A stretch of 64,000 nucleotides of DNA from Lathyrus oleraceus. Taxonomy: Eukaryota; Streptophyta; Magnoliopsida; Fabales; Fabaceae. The DNA lies in the NCBI RefSeq assembly GCF_024323335.1, contig NC_066585.1, positions 533,534,082 to 533,598,081 on the forward strand. Direction: 5' to 3'. The position numbers and the translations under genes were made by a program. Each line of letters starts with the position of its first letter. The stretch's first letter is position 1. The notes below the pieces were generated by a model, which had not been told where the DNA came from, did no database searches, and saw nothing but the letters and a program-made list of their open reading frames with translations. Of the stretch, positions 1-11,638 are shown one piece after another.

Positions 1-516
1 CTAGAAGATTATCGAACACACCGAACAAGCTCTTAACATAGTCCCTCTCCACAGATAAGACCAGGGATAGTGTGTCAACATATCGGTTCCTCATATTAAC
101 GTATTTATATTTTTCAGTTATGGGAGGAGATCTGATTAAAGTCACCAATGAAACATTGGAAGATGGCTAAACTCTCTTTCTTACCTCGAGAAATGTCTGA
201 CAACTTAAAAGTAATGTATGCATTCTCAACAAAAAATACACTGGTTCCAACACTAGGGGAATTCAGGTTCAAATACTACGTTTAAGGCCTCCCCCTTGCA
301 ACTACATATATTAGAGAGGGCCTTAGCTGTAATAAGCACATGTTTAACCACTACATAAAAAAATTTGATGTTTTATAAAGATTCAGTAAATACCTTAAAC
401 AACTTTGGAGATTGTTTGAAAAGAGTTAAAGCATAAAGAAACGATTAACATTCCCAAGTAAGAGAAAAAACATGGAAAAAGACTCTAATAAAAGACTTTC
501 ATTCAAATATTAGGAC
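1..516. other. Left flank, no confident gene
   Basis: No supported gene is seen. On the minus strand, about 185-280, there is a short open stretch ending in a good splice-donor context (the exon would end at 185, followed by GTAAGA on the minus strand), encoding roughly 30 residues that I do not recognise. It could be a decayed exon of the same unknown sequence that makes up the alpha/beta segments to the right. An in-frame stop lies just upstream of it. Confidence in any gene here is low. Confidence 0.25.
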
Positions 517-1792
517 ACCGACTTGAAAGCTCCAATGAAGAAATAATAATTAGGGTGTAATTGTGAAGGCACCAAAACTATATATCAAATGGCTTCCCAT
601 CCAAAGGTAGTAAACAACAAGAAAAAATCCATCTCTCAAATTACTACGTCAAACATGGAGAAAGAACGATGAGTAAAGTCTTGGCATAATCTATCTGTAG
701 AGGTCAGGATGCAACTTTCCAAGCATTAGCAGGACCTCATACTTCAACAAAAACTTTACAGTTCTCTGATTCCTCCAAATCAAAGTATATTGAAGGAGTC
801 CCCAAATAAGTATCTTTGACCCAAGCATAAAAGTTGCATGTGACCTTATCAAGAATAGGCTCAAGGAGGTATTTGATGGCAACCATTGTACCAAGGCATA
901 CATAAAATAACATAAGCTGTGAAGGAAGCAATCATATACACTCTCCATTTTTCCAAAATCTAGATAACAATTGAGTTAAAACTAGCTTCACACCGCCATT
1001 AATAAACCTGTTAAATACGAAGAACAAGGAAGAAATAATTACCAACATAAAATTATAAAGAATTTGCAGAAGAAGAAGAGAGATGACTTCAGGAGGAAAC
1101 GTGAACACTTCTAGCAAAAATAGGAAAATAACAAAGGAAGAAAAGTGGAAAGCGTAACAACTTGAAGTATTTATACTCGCATGAGAAGGAAAAAAGAAAG
1201 TCAAAACTCCACAAACTAAAAACTAAAGGGCCAAGAGTCTATCAATAAACAAATAATACATCATTAAAGGTGTCTTCATAATGATAATAACAATGGTGTT
1301 CATAAGAAACTCATCATAAGAGGCCTAACAATAGGCCATCACCCTAATAGATATATAATGACCATGACAAACAACTAATAAGACATACATACAAGAGTCA
1401 CATCACTTATTGTCAGAAATACATAAGATGAATGAACTTTCACCACAATCATCACCGATTTTGTAAATCCTATCTATAAGAGCATCACAAGCCAAAACCT
1501 AGTTCTTCTGAGCCAAACTTAGGGGTAACTATTCCTACTCAGGTCGAGTTAAAAAGAATATCAACATATTAGGATATTGGGTTAGGGTATATGAATGTCC
1601 CAGTAATAACAAAGACCGTCATTGATTTTCCCCATCCTTATCTTAAAAGTTTGACCCAAAGCATAAAGTCTAGTAAAACAAAGATATTTACGATCACTTG
1701 ATGTTAGGGCAACAATGTTAAAAGAGAAAATATTAACGTTACACTTATCACCCAAAAGAAGGTTCTAGGCCTTAGAGAGAAAATATGTATTT
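517..1792. repeat. Alpha segment, left part
   Basis: Non-element sequence that is a diverged direct repeat of beta (8485-9179 and 17085-18370). Both include the run 'ggcctagcaata'/'ggcctaacaata' and the 'gagccaaacttagggg' region. Minus-strand ORFs at 691-948 and 932-1204 show hydrophobic stretches. They have no recognisable domain, and the reading frame is not conserved with beta, so I do not call a gene. The segment may be a decayed gene or an unclassified repeat. Confidence 0.7.
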
Positions 1793-3019
1793 TGTAACGC
1801 CTCGAACTACTTTCAGGATTACCGACTGACCCTATAAACCAACTTGGGCCTTTTTAGCATATTTTGGCCTCACTCACACGCTTTCCGAGAAACTTCCGAG
1901 AAGGTCACCTATTAAAATACTAGTCCAAGTCAAGCACAACTAACTATGGAGTTCTTATTTGTTAGGCTACCAAAAAGAAGATGCATCTTGTTTTTAGTAG
2001 CCTAACAAATAAGAAATCCATAGTTAAGAAGGTTTGACTTGGAGTGGTATTTGGTTAGGTGACCTTTTGGGAAGTTTCCCGAAAAGCGTGTGTGTGAGGA
2101 CAAAACATGCTGAAAAGACCCGTGTTGGTTTGTGGGGTCAGTCGGTAATCCAAAAAACAGTTTGGGGCATAACAAATGGTATCAGCGCAGACCTCTCTCA
2201 GTACGATATGGTTCAGGGACGAACCAAGCGGAATCTGGTGGGCATGTAACACCCAAGGCCGAAGAGGGCGGGGAATGGTTGTAACACTTGAGGCCGAAGA
2301 GGGCGGGGAATAGTCGCCCGAATTCACACTAGAAAAAAGGATCTTGAGGCTATGCATGTATGTGACTGCATGGTTGAAGAAAGGCTTAAAAGGATTGATT
2401 GGTACTACCTATACCAATAAGATGCATCTTCTTTTCGGTAGCCTAACAAATAAGAAATCCATAGTTAAACATGTTTGACTTAGAGTAGTTGGATGAGTGA
2501 CCTTTTGGGAAGTTTCCCAGAAAGTGCGTGAGTGAGGATAAAGCATGCTGAAAAGACTCGTGTTGGTTTGTGGGGTCATTTGGTAATCCTGAAAGCAGTT
2601 TGGGGTGTTACAAATGATATTAGAGCAGACCTCTTATAGTATGATATGGTTTGGGGACGAAGCAAGCAGAAGCTGGTGGGCATGTAACACCTGAGGCCGA
2701 AGAGGGCGGGGAGTTGTTGCCCAATTTCACATTAGAGTGAGAGGATCCTGAGGCTGTGCAGGTATGAGACTGCACGGTTGAAGGAGGAATTATAATGATT
2801 GATTGTTACTACCTATACCAACAAGACACATCTTCTTTTCGGTAGCATAACAAATAATAACTCCATAGTTAATGAGGTTTTATCTAAAGTAGTATTTGGA
2901 TGAGTGACCTTATGGGAAGTTTCCCAGAAAGCGTGTGAGCGAGGACAAAACATGTTGAAAAGACCCGTGTTAGTTTATGGGGTCAGTCAGTAATCTTAAA
3001 AGCAATCAGGGGAAATACA
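1793..3019. mobile_element. Cassandra TRIM compound (LTR-int-LTR-int-LTR with an inverted left LTR piece), copy A
   Basis: The ends are TG..CA with a perfect 5-bp TSD 'tattt' (1788-1792 and 3020-3024). Parts in order: an inverted LTR piece 1793-~1980; a plus-oriented LTR piece ~1988-2174; a 70-bp internal region 2175-2244 starting with a primer-binding site like 'tggtatcagcgcag' (initiator-Met tRNA type); a full LTR 2245-2612; a second 70-bp internal region 2613-2682; and a third LTR 2683-3019. Each LTR carries the 5S rRNA-derived block (agaactcc..agttaa..gggtgacc..gggaagt type) that defines Cassandra. It has no coding capacity. The multimeric order implies recombination between elements or LTRs. 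Confidence 0.9.
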
Positions 3020-3024
3020 TATTT

Positions 3025-3323
3025 GCCGTAGAAAAACAATTGATCCAAGAAGAGGATTGAAGAAGGGAGCAAACATGTATTTGCTCTAAAAAAACACCTG
3101 ATCCAAGTAGATGAAGAATGATTTTCAGATGACACAATAAATTATATTTCAACATTTTTCCATTTAAGAGGGAAAAAAGATGTTTTGTCTCCCAAAAACC
3201 TATAGGAAACTCGACATAAGGGGCAACAATGATCAAATCAAGGTACATATTCTCAAAAACCTAAAAATATTATCCCTTACCTTATTCATTTACAAACTTG
3301 TACATCTAAATGTTTGCATGTAT
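3025..3323. repeat. Alpha segment between Cassandra and copia
   Basis: Continues the alpha/beta homology (compare 18370-18915). It includes a local ~60-bp tandem repeat, with 'tatttgccgtagaaaaac' and 'gtatttgctctaaaaaaac' both followed by an 'aattgatccaag'/'acctgatccaag' type run. The minus-strand ORF at 3006-3248 has no recognisable domain. No gene is called. Confidence 0.6.
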
Positions 3324-3533
3324 TGATAGAATATATTTCTCACATTATTCATTCAATCTCACTTGAGATTTTCAAAACCATAACCACCTATTTATAGCAA
3401 ATAATACATGGTGGATTGTGCAAGAGTTAGTTACAGTTATGCATGTATGTGTGTGATGATCCAATTATATTAACATGCATAAATGCATATGTTAAGCTAT
3501 ATGTAACTAGTTTCCTAAGATATCCTTCTAATA
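3324..3533 (-). repeat. copia 3' LTR, copy A
   Basis: Direct repeat of 8083-8278: the shared core runs from 'tgatagaat' through 'cacttgagatt', 'cctatttatagcaa' and 'gagttagtta'. The outer end is followed by the purine tract at 3534-3540. The TG start appears mutated to TA. Confidence 0.85.
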
Positions 3534-6500
3534 CTCCCCCATAAGCTCTTGGAGGGGTTGGAGCAACAACTTTGAGCTTGATGTAAAGCTCTTGAAAGGT
3601 GGAAGTTGCCAAAGATTTGGTAAGTGGATCTACAAGTTAGAGAGAGATTGGAACATGTTGGATCTTCAAGAGCTTTGAATAACATGCTCACAGAGAAAGT
3701 GAATGTCCAACTCAATGTGCTTGATTCAAGCAGAAAGAATCAGATTGTGTGAAAGTAGAACCATATTAAGATTATCATAAAGTAGTGTATGGGACCGAAA
3801 TGGCACATGAAGTTCTTGCATAAGCGACTCAAGCCAAAGAAGTTCATATGTAGTATGTGAAAGAGCATGATATTCAACCTCCATGCTAGAACGAGCCACT
3901 AAATGCTGCTTCTTCAAGCTCCATGAAACATGATTCAGGCTAAGATAGATACATGAGCCATATGTGGAGTGCCTATCATAGGAATCATTTGCCCAATCAA
4001 AATTGCTATAGGCACGAAGTGAAAGCTTTCACGGGGGTGGTGTTGGAGAAATGAGAATTCCATGATCAAGAATGCCACTAAGGTAGCTCACGATGCACTT
4101 AACAAATTCCCAATGAGAGTCAATAGGGGAAGCCATGTAATGATATGCTTTGTTGTCACTGAAAGTAATATCATGGCGAGTAAGAGTAACATACTAAAGT
4201 GCACCAACCATGGATCTATGCATGAATGGATCAGGAAGAGGAGAATATCCATGTTTGTTGACTTTGCATGTGCTAAGCATGGGAGTGGGAACACCATTGG
4301 AATTGCTAATATTAACTTTATCAAGTAGGTCACCCATTTATTTTGACTGAGTGAGTAGAAGATTTCCTAAAGCTAAACACTTGATTTCGATGCCCAAGAA
4401 ATACTCAAGGGGTCCCAACTTCTTGAGAGCAAACTTAGAATGCAGGGAATCGATGAGCTTGTGGATGAGCATAGAGGAACAGAATGTGATTAGAATGTCA
4501 TCCATGTATACTAACATAAAGAGTAACACATTGATGATAATATATGAAAAGAGAGTGATTACACTTGTTGTTGCTGAAACCAAAGTGAATTATGGCCTAA
4601 GTTAGCTTCTCATACTAGGAACAAGGTACTTGTATGAGCCCATAAAATGTTTTCTTCAGTTTGAAAACGAGAGAAGGATCATTATGTTCAAACCTGGAGG
4701 TTGAACTATATAAATATCTTCATTCAAGGATGGTATCAATTTTTTGAAGCTCCTATTTTTGTGCATAAGAGCTAAAGTGAGAATAACTCAAATTGTTATA
4801 GGTTTAACAACTGGAGAAAACGTCTCATTGAAATCATAGCCAAATTGTTGATGAAACCCCTTAGCAACTAGTCGAGATTTGTACTTGTTCACTGAACCAT
4901 CATGATTTTCTTTAACCTTGAAAAACCACATGCATCCCACATGTTTTCGATTTGGTAGAAGGGTGGCCAGTGTCTATGTATGACTCTTTAGCAAAGATTC
5001 ATACTCAAGTCTGATGGATTCAAGCTAATGTGGATTGGAGAGAGCTTGTTTGACTGTCGAAGATTCACCATGGGAAAGATGAGCCTTAGGCTTGGAGTGA
5101 CTCGTCTTAACACGAGTCAACATGGGATGTGCATTAAATGTTGAACTCTAGGAAGAAAGGAAAAAGGAATAATATGGGACTCTGACTCAGTCAAGGAATT
5201 CATGGTAGCACCTTGTGGAGGAGTTGAAATTGATGACTCAGTGAAAGTAAAAGGTAAATGATCATTACAAGTTTAAACTGAAGGACACTGAGCTGACTCC
5301 TGAGTGGTATTGCAAACTAAAGGATCTATTGAAACCGAAATTGAAGGATCTTTAGAAGTCGAAATTGAAGGAAACTGAGCTGACAACCGAGTGGTAGTTG
5401 GGACTAAAGGATCAGTCAAAGTTGAAATTGAAGGAAAAGTAATGGACTCGGTGAGGCAGTTTCGATTAGATGGTACACAAGTGGCAGAGGGGAACAACAT
5501 TGGATAAGGAAAAACTTCCTCATGAAAAATAATATCTTTAGAAATATAATTTCGACTGGACCTGCTAAGACACTTGTAACCCCTATGCCGAGGAGAAACC
5601 CCCAAGTACACACGCTCGTGACTGCAAAATTCCAACTTATGGCTATTTTAAGGACGAGTGAATGGAAACGACAAGCAACCAAATACACATAGGGTGTCAT
5701 AACAAGGATACTTATGATACACGACAAAGAATAAGGACTAAAAACAAGCAAGACATGTAGTAGACAATCAATTAATCACATGAACTGTAGATGCAAAACT
5801 ATGTTCCCAAAAATGAAGAGGATGAGAAACATGTCATAACAAGATAAGACCCATTTCGACAATATGTATGTGCTTGCGTTTGGTTGTGCCATTTTGGTGA
5901 GATGTGTGTGGGCATGTGAGCCTATAAGAGAAACCTAACTCAGTTAAATACTTAGTGAATGATCGAAATTCTCCCCCATTATCAGATTGAACAACTTTAA
6001 TGGTAGTGTGAAATTGAGTTTGAACAAACTTGTGAAATAATTTGAAGGCATGAAGCATTTCCGACTTGTTTTTAATAAAATAAATCCAAGTGTACTTGGA
6101 ATAAGAATCGACAAAATAAACATAGTAAAGAAATCCATAAGTCGAAGGGAAGGGAGCAGGACCCCAAAGATTAGTGTGCACTAATTCCAAAAGATAATGA
6201 TACAATGTTATAGATGCAAAGGAATATAATTAACGTGATTTGCTAATATAACAAGAGGTACACGACGTAGCGTAAAAGGCCTAGTCGAAAAAAGAATATT
6301 AAAAGGCTTTAGAGTCTATCAAATAACATGATAGTCGACATAACCTAGTCGAAAATGTCAAAGAAGACTAGATCTCGTGTTATTTACACCAGATGTGACA
6401 TAACATGAAAGTGAGTTAGCATTATTACAAACACTTATGTACTTGGATGAAGAAATGGTGGACATGTTGAATGGATCCATAAGCAAGCAAGGAAAGCAAT

Positions 6501-6945
6501 ATAACACATTGGAATCAGAAAAACCTTCAAGCAACATAAGCCTAGAAACCTGAGATTTGACTAAACACTTATCAACCAAGAATTCAAACACAACCGTGTT
6601 ATCACACGAGAACTCGGAAACTGACAACATATTTTTGGTAATACACGGTACAAGTAGAATATCATTAAGTTCAAGTTAAGTAGATGTACATAAGGAAGAA
6701 GAAATATGAGTAGAAACTACACATCTGATTGCTTGCGATTGATCATTAGCTACACTGACAAGACATGTACCTGAGTAATCTTTCTTAGAAAGAAAATAAC
6801 AAGCATGACAAGTGAGGTGGTGAGAAGCACATGAGTCTACAAACCAAACTTGTCTTTCCAGATATTGAGGCAAAGAGTACTCATGTGTAGTTGAAGTTAG
6901 GGCCAAGGCCTTAGGATTTAGATGTTGAATCCTCGAGAGTATCAT
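3427..6945 (-). pseudogene. copia pol remnant (PR-IN-RT-RNaseH), copy A
   Basis: Pieces read right to left. Protease 6676-6945: 'WFVDSCASHHLT', with the catalytic DSG changed to DSC. Integrase 5834-6205: 'VQSDNGGEF' and 'HTSHQNGTTKRKH', the core region with a lost or altered glutamate context. Linker/RT start 5273-5635: 'VYLGVSPRHRGYKCLS'. RT core 4338-4583: 'VYMDDILIT', the YxDD catalytic motif, then 'LEYFLGIEIK'. RNase H 3726-3917: 'ARSSMEVEYHAL'. 3' end 3427-3612: 'LATSTFQELYIKLKVV'. Many frameshifts and stops; no intact polyprotein. Confidence 0.88.
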
Positions 6946-7720
6946 AAGTCAGGTACGCTACATGTTGAGGCAAGGCCTGAGCATGAGTTGATGTAAATTG
7001 CTCATTGAATTGTTGGCAATAATTAATCGCAACATGACCATATTTTCCACAAAGCTGATAAGTAGGCCGAGATCCATATGGGAGGCAACCTTTACCGCGC
7101 CCTCGACCATGAGATATGCATCCATGACCTCTAATAGGAGCAAAGTTTTCATGCACATCAACTATTTAATGATTAGCATTCACAACATTTGTTGAAATAT
7201 AGGAAGTAACCAACTCCTGACGAAACTTATAAAGCCGCACCTTGTGGACCTAAAGAAGCACTTCAACATCATAGAGAGACCAACGCTCATGAGCGCCAAA
7301 CATTTGCATAACAAACAGATTAAACTCCTCAGGAAGGACATTGAGAGTGAAGTCAATTTGATCCTGTTCAGAAATAATATCTCAAACTACAAGCGACGAT
7401 TTCAAAATAGCTTTAACACATAACAAATATTTAGTGACTGAACTAGTACCTTTCTTGATGGATTTCGGTTCAATATGCAGTTGAAGAACACGAGCTTTCA
7501 TGTGAACATTGAAGTACTTGTGAATTCTATCCCAAACTTCAAAGGCATGATTGTACGAGAGAACACAAGGAAGAACAAATTTAGAGACCGTGGAGAGAAG
7601 CCAAATCAAAACAACTTGATCTTGAACGATCCACTCTTCATATTCATCAGAGATATTTCCTTCAAGTTGATCTTGAGGCATCTTGAACTTAATCGGAATG
7701 CAAGAATTCACAACCACTTT
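6899..7720 (-). pseudogene. copia gag remnant, copy A
   Basis: Minus-strand gag in two main frames. 7382-7717 encodes a UBN2/retrotransposon-gag type region (recognisable runs 'WIVQDQVVLIWLLST', 'EVWDRIHKYFNVHMKARV'). 6911-7156 carries a zinc-knuckle remnant in which the first cysteine is replaced (YQLCGKYGHVAINYC), so the CX2CX4HX4C motif is incomplete. Stops and frameshifts separate the pieces. In a working element this protein forms the particle that packages the RNA; here it is dead. Confidence 0.85.
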
Positions 7721-7940
7721 ATAAGCTCATTGAGCAAGGACCACACCTTTAACTTGCTGATTCTAGAGAAGATAATTGTTCTCCTACTATTTGATTTAAA
7801 GTTTCGAACAAAACTTGTGTGAAATGGATAAATCAGGTGCAGACATCACTGTGTGTGGCGACGATTGACAGATGTCACTTTCAGGTGTAGTCGGTGTAAC
7901 ATTGGAATATTCTTCAATGGGGGCTCAACGAAGAAGATGA

Positions 7941-7944
<4 letters not shown>

Positions 7945-8015
<71 letters not shown>
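7945..8015. repeat. (GA)n microsatellite in copia leader, copy A
   Basis: About 71 bp of uninterrupted GA between the copia 5' LTR and gag. The same tract in unit B (16556-16627) has two extra G interruptions. This points to slippage and substitution after the 8.6-kb duplication. Confidence 0.95.
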
Positions 8016-8017
<2 letters not shown>

Positions 8018-8082
8018 ACGTAAACGAATCCTATTAGGGAAGTGAGAGAGAGCGGAAGGAATCAACTCGGAGATGGATAGCA

Positions 8083-8278
8083 TGATAGAATGTATTTATC
8101 ACATTATTCATTCAATCTCACTTGAGATTTACAAAACTATAACCACCTATTTATAGCAAAGAATGCATGATGGATGGTGCAAGAGTTAGTTATAGTTATG
8201 CATGTATGTGCTTGATCAACCACTTATATTAACATACATCAACACATATGCAAATTTATGTAACTTGTCATCTTATCA
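8083..8278 (-). repeat. copia 5' LTR, copy A (outer end truncated)
   Basis: Matches 3324-3533 up to about 8266. The last ~12 bases ('gtcatcttatca') instead resemble unrelated host sequence present in beta at about 18987 ('gtcatctta'). The true LTR terminus has therefore probably been deleted. Confidence 0.8.
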
Positions 8279-9179
8279 GTCTCCAACTTACTATTAATTT
8301 TTTTTATCCGGATAAGACCAAGTATCAATAAAAATAATTACTTTAAATATTTGTCTATTTTTAATTACTTTTACATTTCTTTTAACATTTAGTTATATCG
8401 TAATCGAGGAAAATAATTTATATTTTTCAATGATATTTTAAATAAAGATAATTTTGTAAAAAGACTATTAATAAATATTCTATATGTGAAGCTCCAATGA
8501 AGGGCCAACAGTTGGGGTGTAACTGTGAAGGCACCCAAACTATATAACAAATGACTTCTTGTTCAAAGGTAGTAAACAAAAAAAAAGTTTCAAAATACTA
8601 CATCAAACGTGGAAAATAAGGATGAGAAAAGTATTTGCATATTTTATCGATAGATTCCGGGATGCAATTTTACAAGCATTAGGAAGACCTCCTACTTATG
8701 TAAAAACTTCATAGTTCTCAAATATCTTTGAATTAGAGTATACTAAAAGAGTCCCCAAGTAAATATCATTTACCCAAGATAAGAGTTGCATGTCCCTCAT
8801 CAAGAATATGTTCAGGGGGTATTTGATGGCTTAAACCATTATACCCAGACCCACAAAAAAGAAAATAAGTTGTGAAGGAAGCAATCCTATACACTCATAG
8901 TTTTTCCCAAAGCTAGATAACAATTGAGCTAAAACTAACTTCACACCGCCATTAATAAACCTAGTAAATATGAAGAACAATGAAGGAAGAAATACTTACA
9001 AACATAAAGTTATAAAGCAGTTGCAGAAGAAGAAGAGATACGACTTTAGGAGAAAACGTGAACACTTCTATCGAAAGTAGAAAATAGAAAAGGAAGAAAA
9101 GTGGAAAGCGTAACCGCTTGAAGTATTTATACTCACATAAGAAGGAAAGCACAAAGACAAAACCCCATAAACTAGAAAT
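8279..9179. repeat. End of alpha and first part of beta, unit A
   Basis: 8279-8484 continues alpha and matches 19000-19390 in beta, with neither MITE present. From about 8485 ('gctccaatgaagggcc') the beta segment begins and runs to the duplication junction at 9177-9179. No supported gene; the minus-strand ORFs at 8961-9257 are the beta counterpart of 932-1204 and have no domain. Confidence 0.7.
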
Positions 9180-10410
9180 TGTGAAGGCACCAAAACTATA
9201 TATCGAATGGCTTCCCATCCAAAGGTAGTAAACAACAAGAAAAAATCCATCTCTCAAATTACTACGTCAAACATGGAGAAAGAATGATGAGTAAAGTCTT
9301 GGCATAACCTATCTGTAGAGGTCAGGATTCAACTTTCCAAGCATTATCAGGACCTCATACTTCAACAACAACTTTACATTTCTCTAATTCCTCCAAATCA
9401 AAGTATATTGAAGGAGTCTCCAAATAAGTATCTTTCACCCAAGCATAAGAGTTGTATGTGACCTTATCAAGAATAGGCTCAAGGAGGTATTTGATGGCAA
9501 CCATTGTACCTAGGCATACAGAAAATAACATAAGTTGTGAAGGAAGCAATCATATACACTCTCCATTTTTCCAAAATCTAGATAACAATTGAGTTAAAAC
9601 TAGCTTCACACCGCCATTAATAAACATGTTAAATACGAAGAACAAGGAAGAAATAATTACCAACATAAAATTATAAAGAATTTGCAGAAGAAAAAGAGAG
9701 ATGACTTCAGGAGAAAACGTGAACACTTCTAGCAAAAATAGGAAAATAACAAAGGAAGAAAAGTGGAAAGCATAACAACTTGAAGTATTTTTTTTCACAT
9801 GAGAAGGAAAGAAGAAAGTCAAAACTCCACAAACTAAAAACTAAAGGGCAAAGAGTCTATCAATAAACAAATAATACATCATTGAAGGTGTCGTCATAAT
9901 GATAATAACAATGATGTTCATAAGAAACTCATCATAAGAGGCCTAACAATAGGCCATCACCCTAATAGATATATAATGACCATGACAAACAACTAATAAG
10001 ACATACATACAAGAGTCATATCACTTATTGTCAGAAATACATAAGATGAATGAACTTTCACCATAATCATCACCGATTTTGTAAATCCTATCTATAAGAG
10101 CATCACAAGCCAAAACCTAGTTCTTCTGAGCCAAACTTTGGGGTAACTATTCCTACTCAGGTCGAGTTAAAAAGAATATCAACATATTAGGATATTGGGT
10201 TAGGGTATATGAATGGCCCAGTAATAACAAAGACCGTTTTTGATCTTCCCCATCCTTATCTTTAAAGTTTGACCCAAATCATAAAGTCTAGTAAGACAAA
10301 GCTATTTACGATCACATGATGTTAGGGCAACAATGTTAAAAGAGAAAATATAAACGTTACACCTATCACCCAAAAGAAGGTTCTAGGTCTTAGAGAGAAA
10401 ACATGTATTT

Positions 10411-11638
10411 TGTAACGCCTCGAACTACTTTCAGGATTACCGACTGACCCTACAAACCAACTTGGGCCTTTTTAGCATATTTTGGCCTCACTCACACGCT
10501 TTCCGAGAAACTTCCGAGAAGGTCACCTATTAAAATACTAATCCAAGTCAAGCATAACTAATTATGGAGTTCTTATTTGTTAGGCTACCAAAAAGAAGAT
10601 GCATATTGTTTTCAGTAGCCTAACAAATAAGAAATCCATAGTTAAGAAGGTTTGACTTGGAGTGGTATTTGGTTGGGTGATCTTTTGGGAAGTTTCCCGA
10701 AAAGCGTGTGTGTGAGGACAAAATATGCTGAAAAGACCCGTGTTGGTTTGTGGGGTCAGTCGGTAATCCAAAAAACAGTTTGGGGCATAACAAATGGTAT
10801 CAAAGCAGACCTCTCTCAGTATGATATGGTTCAGGAATGAACCAAGCGGAATCTGGTGGGCATGTAACACCCAAGGCCGAAGAGGGCGGGGAATGGTTGT
10901 AACACTTGAGGCCGAAGAGGGTGGGGAATAGTCGCCCGAATTCACACTGGAAAAAAGGATCTTGAGGCTATGCATGTATGGGACTGCATGGTTGAAGAAA
11001 GGCTTATAAGGATTGATTGGTACTACCTATACCAATAAGATGCATCGTCTTTTTGGTAGCTTAACAAATAAGAAATCCATAGTTAAACATGTTTGACTTA
11101 GAGTAGTATTTGGATGACTGACCTTTTGGGAAGTTTCCCAGAAAGTGCGTGAGTTAGGATAAAGCATGCTGAAAAGACTCGTGTTGGTTTGTGGGGTCAT
11201 TTGGTAATCCTAAAAGCAGTTTGGGGTGTTACAAATGATATTAGAGCAGACCTCTCATAGTATGATATGGTTTGGACGAAGCAAGCAGAAGATGGTGGGC
11301 ATATAACACCTGAGGTCGAAGAGGGCAGGGAGTTGTTGCCCAATTTCAAATCAGAGTGAGAGGATCCCGAGGCTGTGCAGGTATGAGACTGCATGGTTGA
11401 AGGAGGAATTATAATGATTGATTGTTACTACCTATACCAACAAGACACATCTTCTTTTCGGTAGCATAACAAATAAGAACTCCATAGTTAATGAGGTTTT
11501 ATCTAAAGTAGTATTTGGATGGGTGACCTTCTGGGAAGTTTCCCAGAAAGCGTGTGAGCGAGGACAAAACATGTTGAAAAGACCCGTGTTAGTTTATGGG
11601 GCCAGTCAGTAATCTTAAAAGCAATCAGGGGAAATACA
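10411..11638. mobile_element. Cassandra TRIM compound, copy B
   Basis: Duplicate of 1793-3019, with the same 'tattt' TSD (10406-10410 and 11639-11643). Inverted LTR piece from 10411, plus LTR piece ending 10792, internal 10793-10862, LTR 10863-11233, internal 11234-11301, LTR 11302-11638. The TG start of the last LTR has become TA ('tataac'). It arrived through the 8.6-kb duplication, not by its own transposition. Confidence 0.9.

Larger units (their letters stand above)
3324..8278 (-). mobile_element. Ty1/copia retrotransposon, copy A
   Basis: Minus-strand element about 4.95 kb long. The 3' LTR is 3324-3533 and the 5' LTR is 8083 to about 8266-8278. Next to the 3' LTR is a purine tract (GGGGGAG on the minus strand, 3534-3540). 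Next to the 5' LTR is a degenerate initiator-Met primer-binding site (TGCTATCC here, TGGTATCC in copy B). Domain order on the minus strand is gag, protease, integrase, RT, RNase H, as in Ty1/copia. No TSD is found: comparison with beta (18920-19010) shows about 60 bp of host DNA and the outer end of the 5' LTR are missing. The coding region is broken in many places. Confidence 0.92.
562..9179. repeat. 8.6-kb tandem duplication, unit A
   Basis: The stretch 562-9179 is repeated almost base for base at 9180-17775. Offset is 8618 at the left end and falls to about 8613 by 16 kb through small indels. Each unit holds, in order, alpha-segment flank, a Cassandra compound, more alpha flank, a minus-strand copia element, the end of alpha, and the first ~690 bp of beta. 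At the junction (9177-9179) the beta end is joined to the alpha start through a shared 'aat', so the breakpoint is not at matching positions of the alpha/beta homology. No functional host gene is duplicated. Confidence 0.93.

Noticed and set aside
691..1204. Hydrophobic minus-strand ORFs as a membrane-protein gene (HVA22-like considered)
   Set aside because: Frames shift between alpha and beta copies and no motif of that family could be confirmed.
2055..2357. 100-codon minus-strand ORF, repeated at 10580-10975 and 49662-50021
   Set aside because: It lies across Cassandra LTRs, which are non-coding. The recurrence reflects the repeat, not a gene family.
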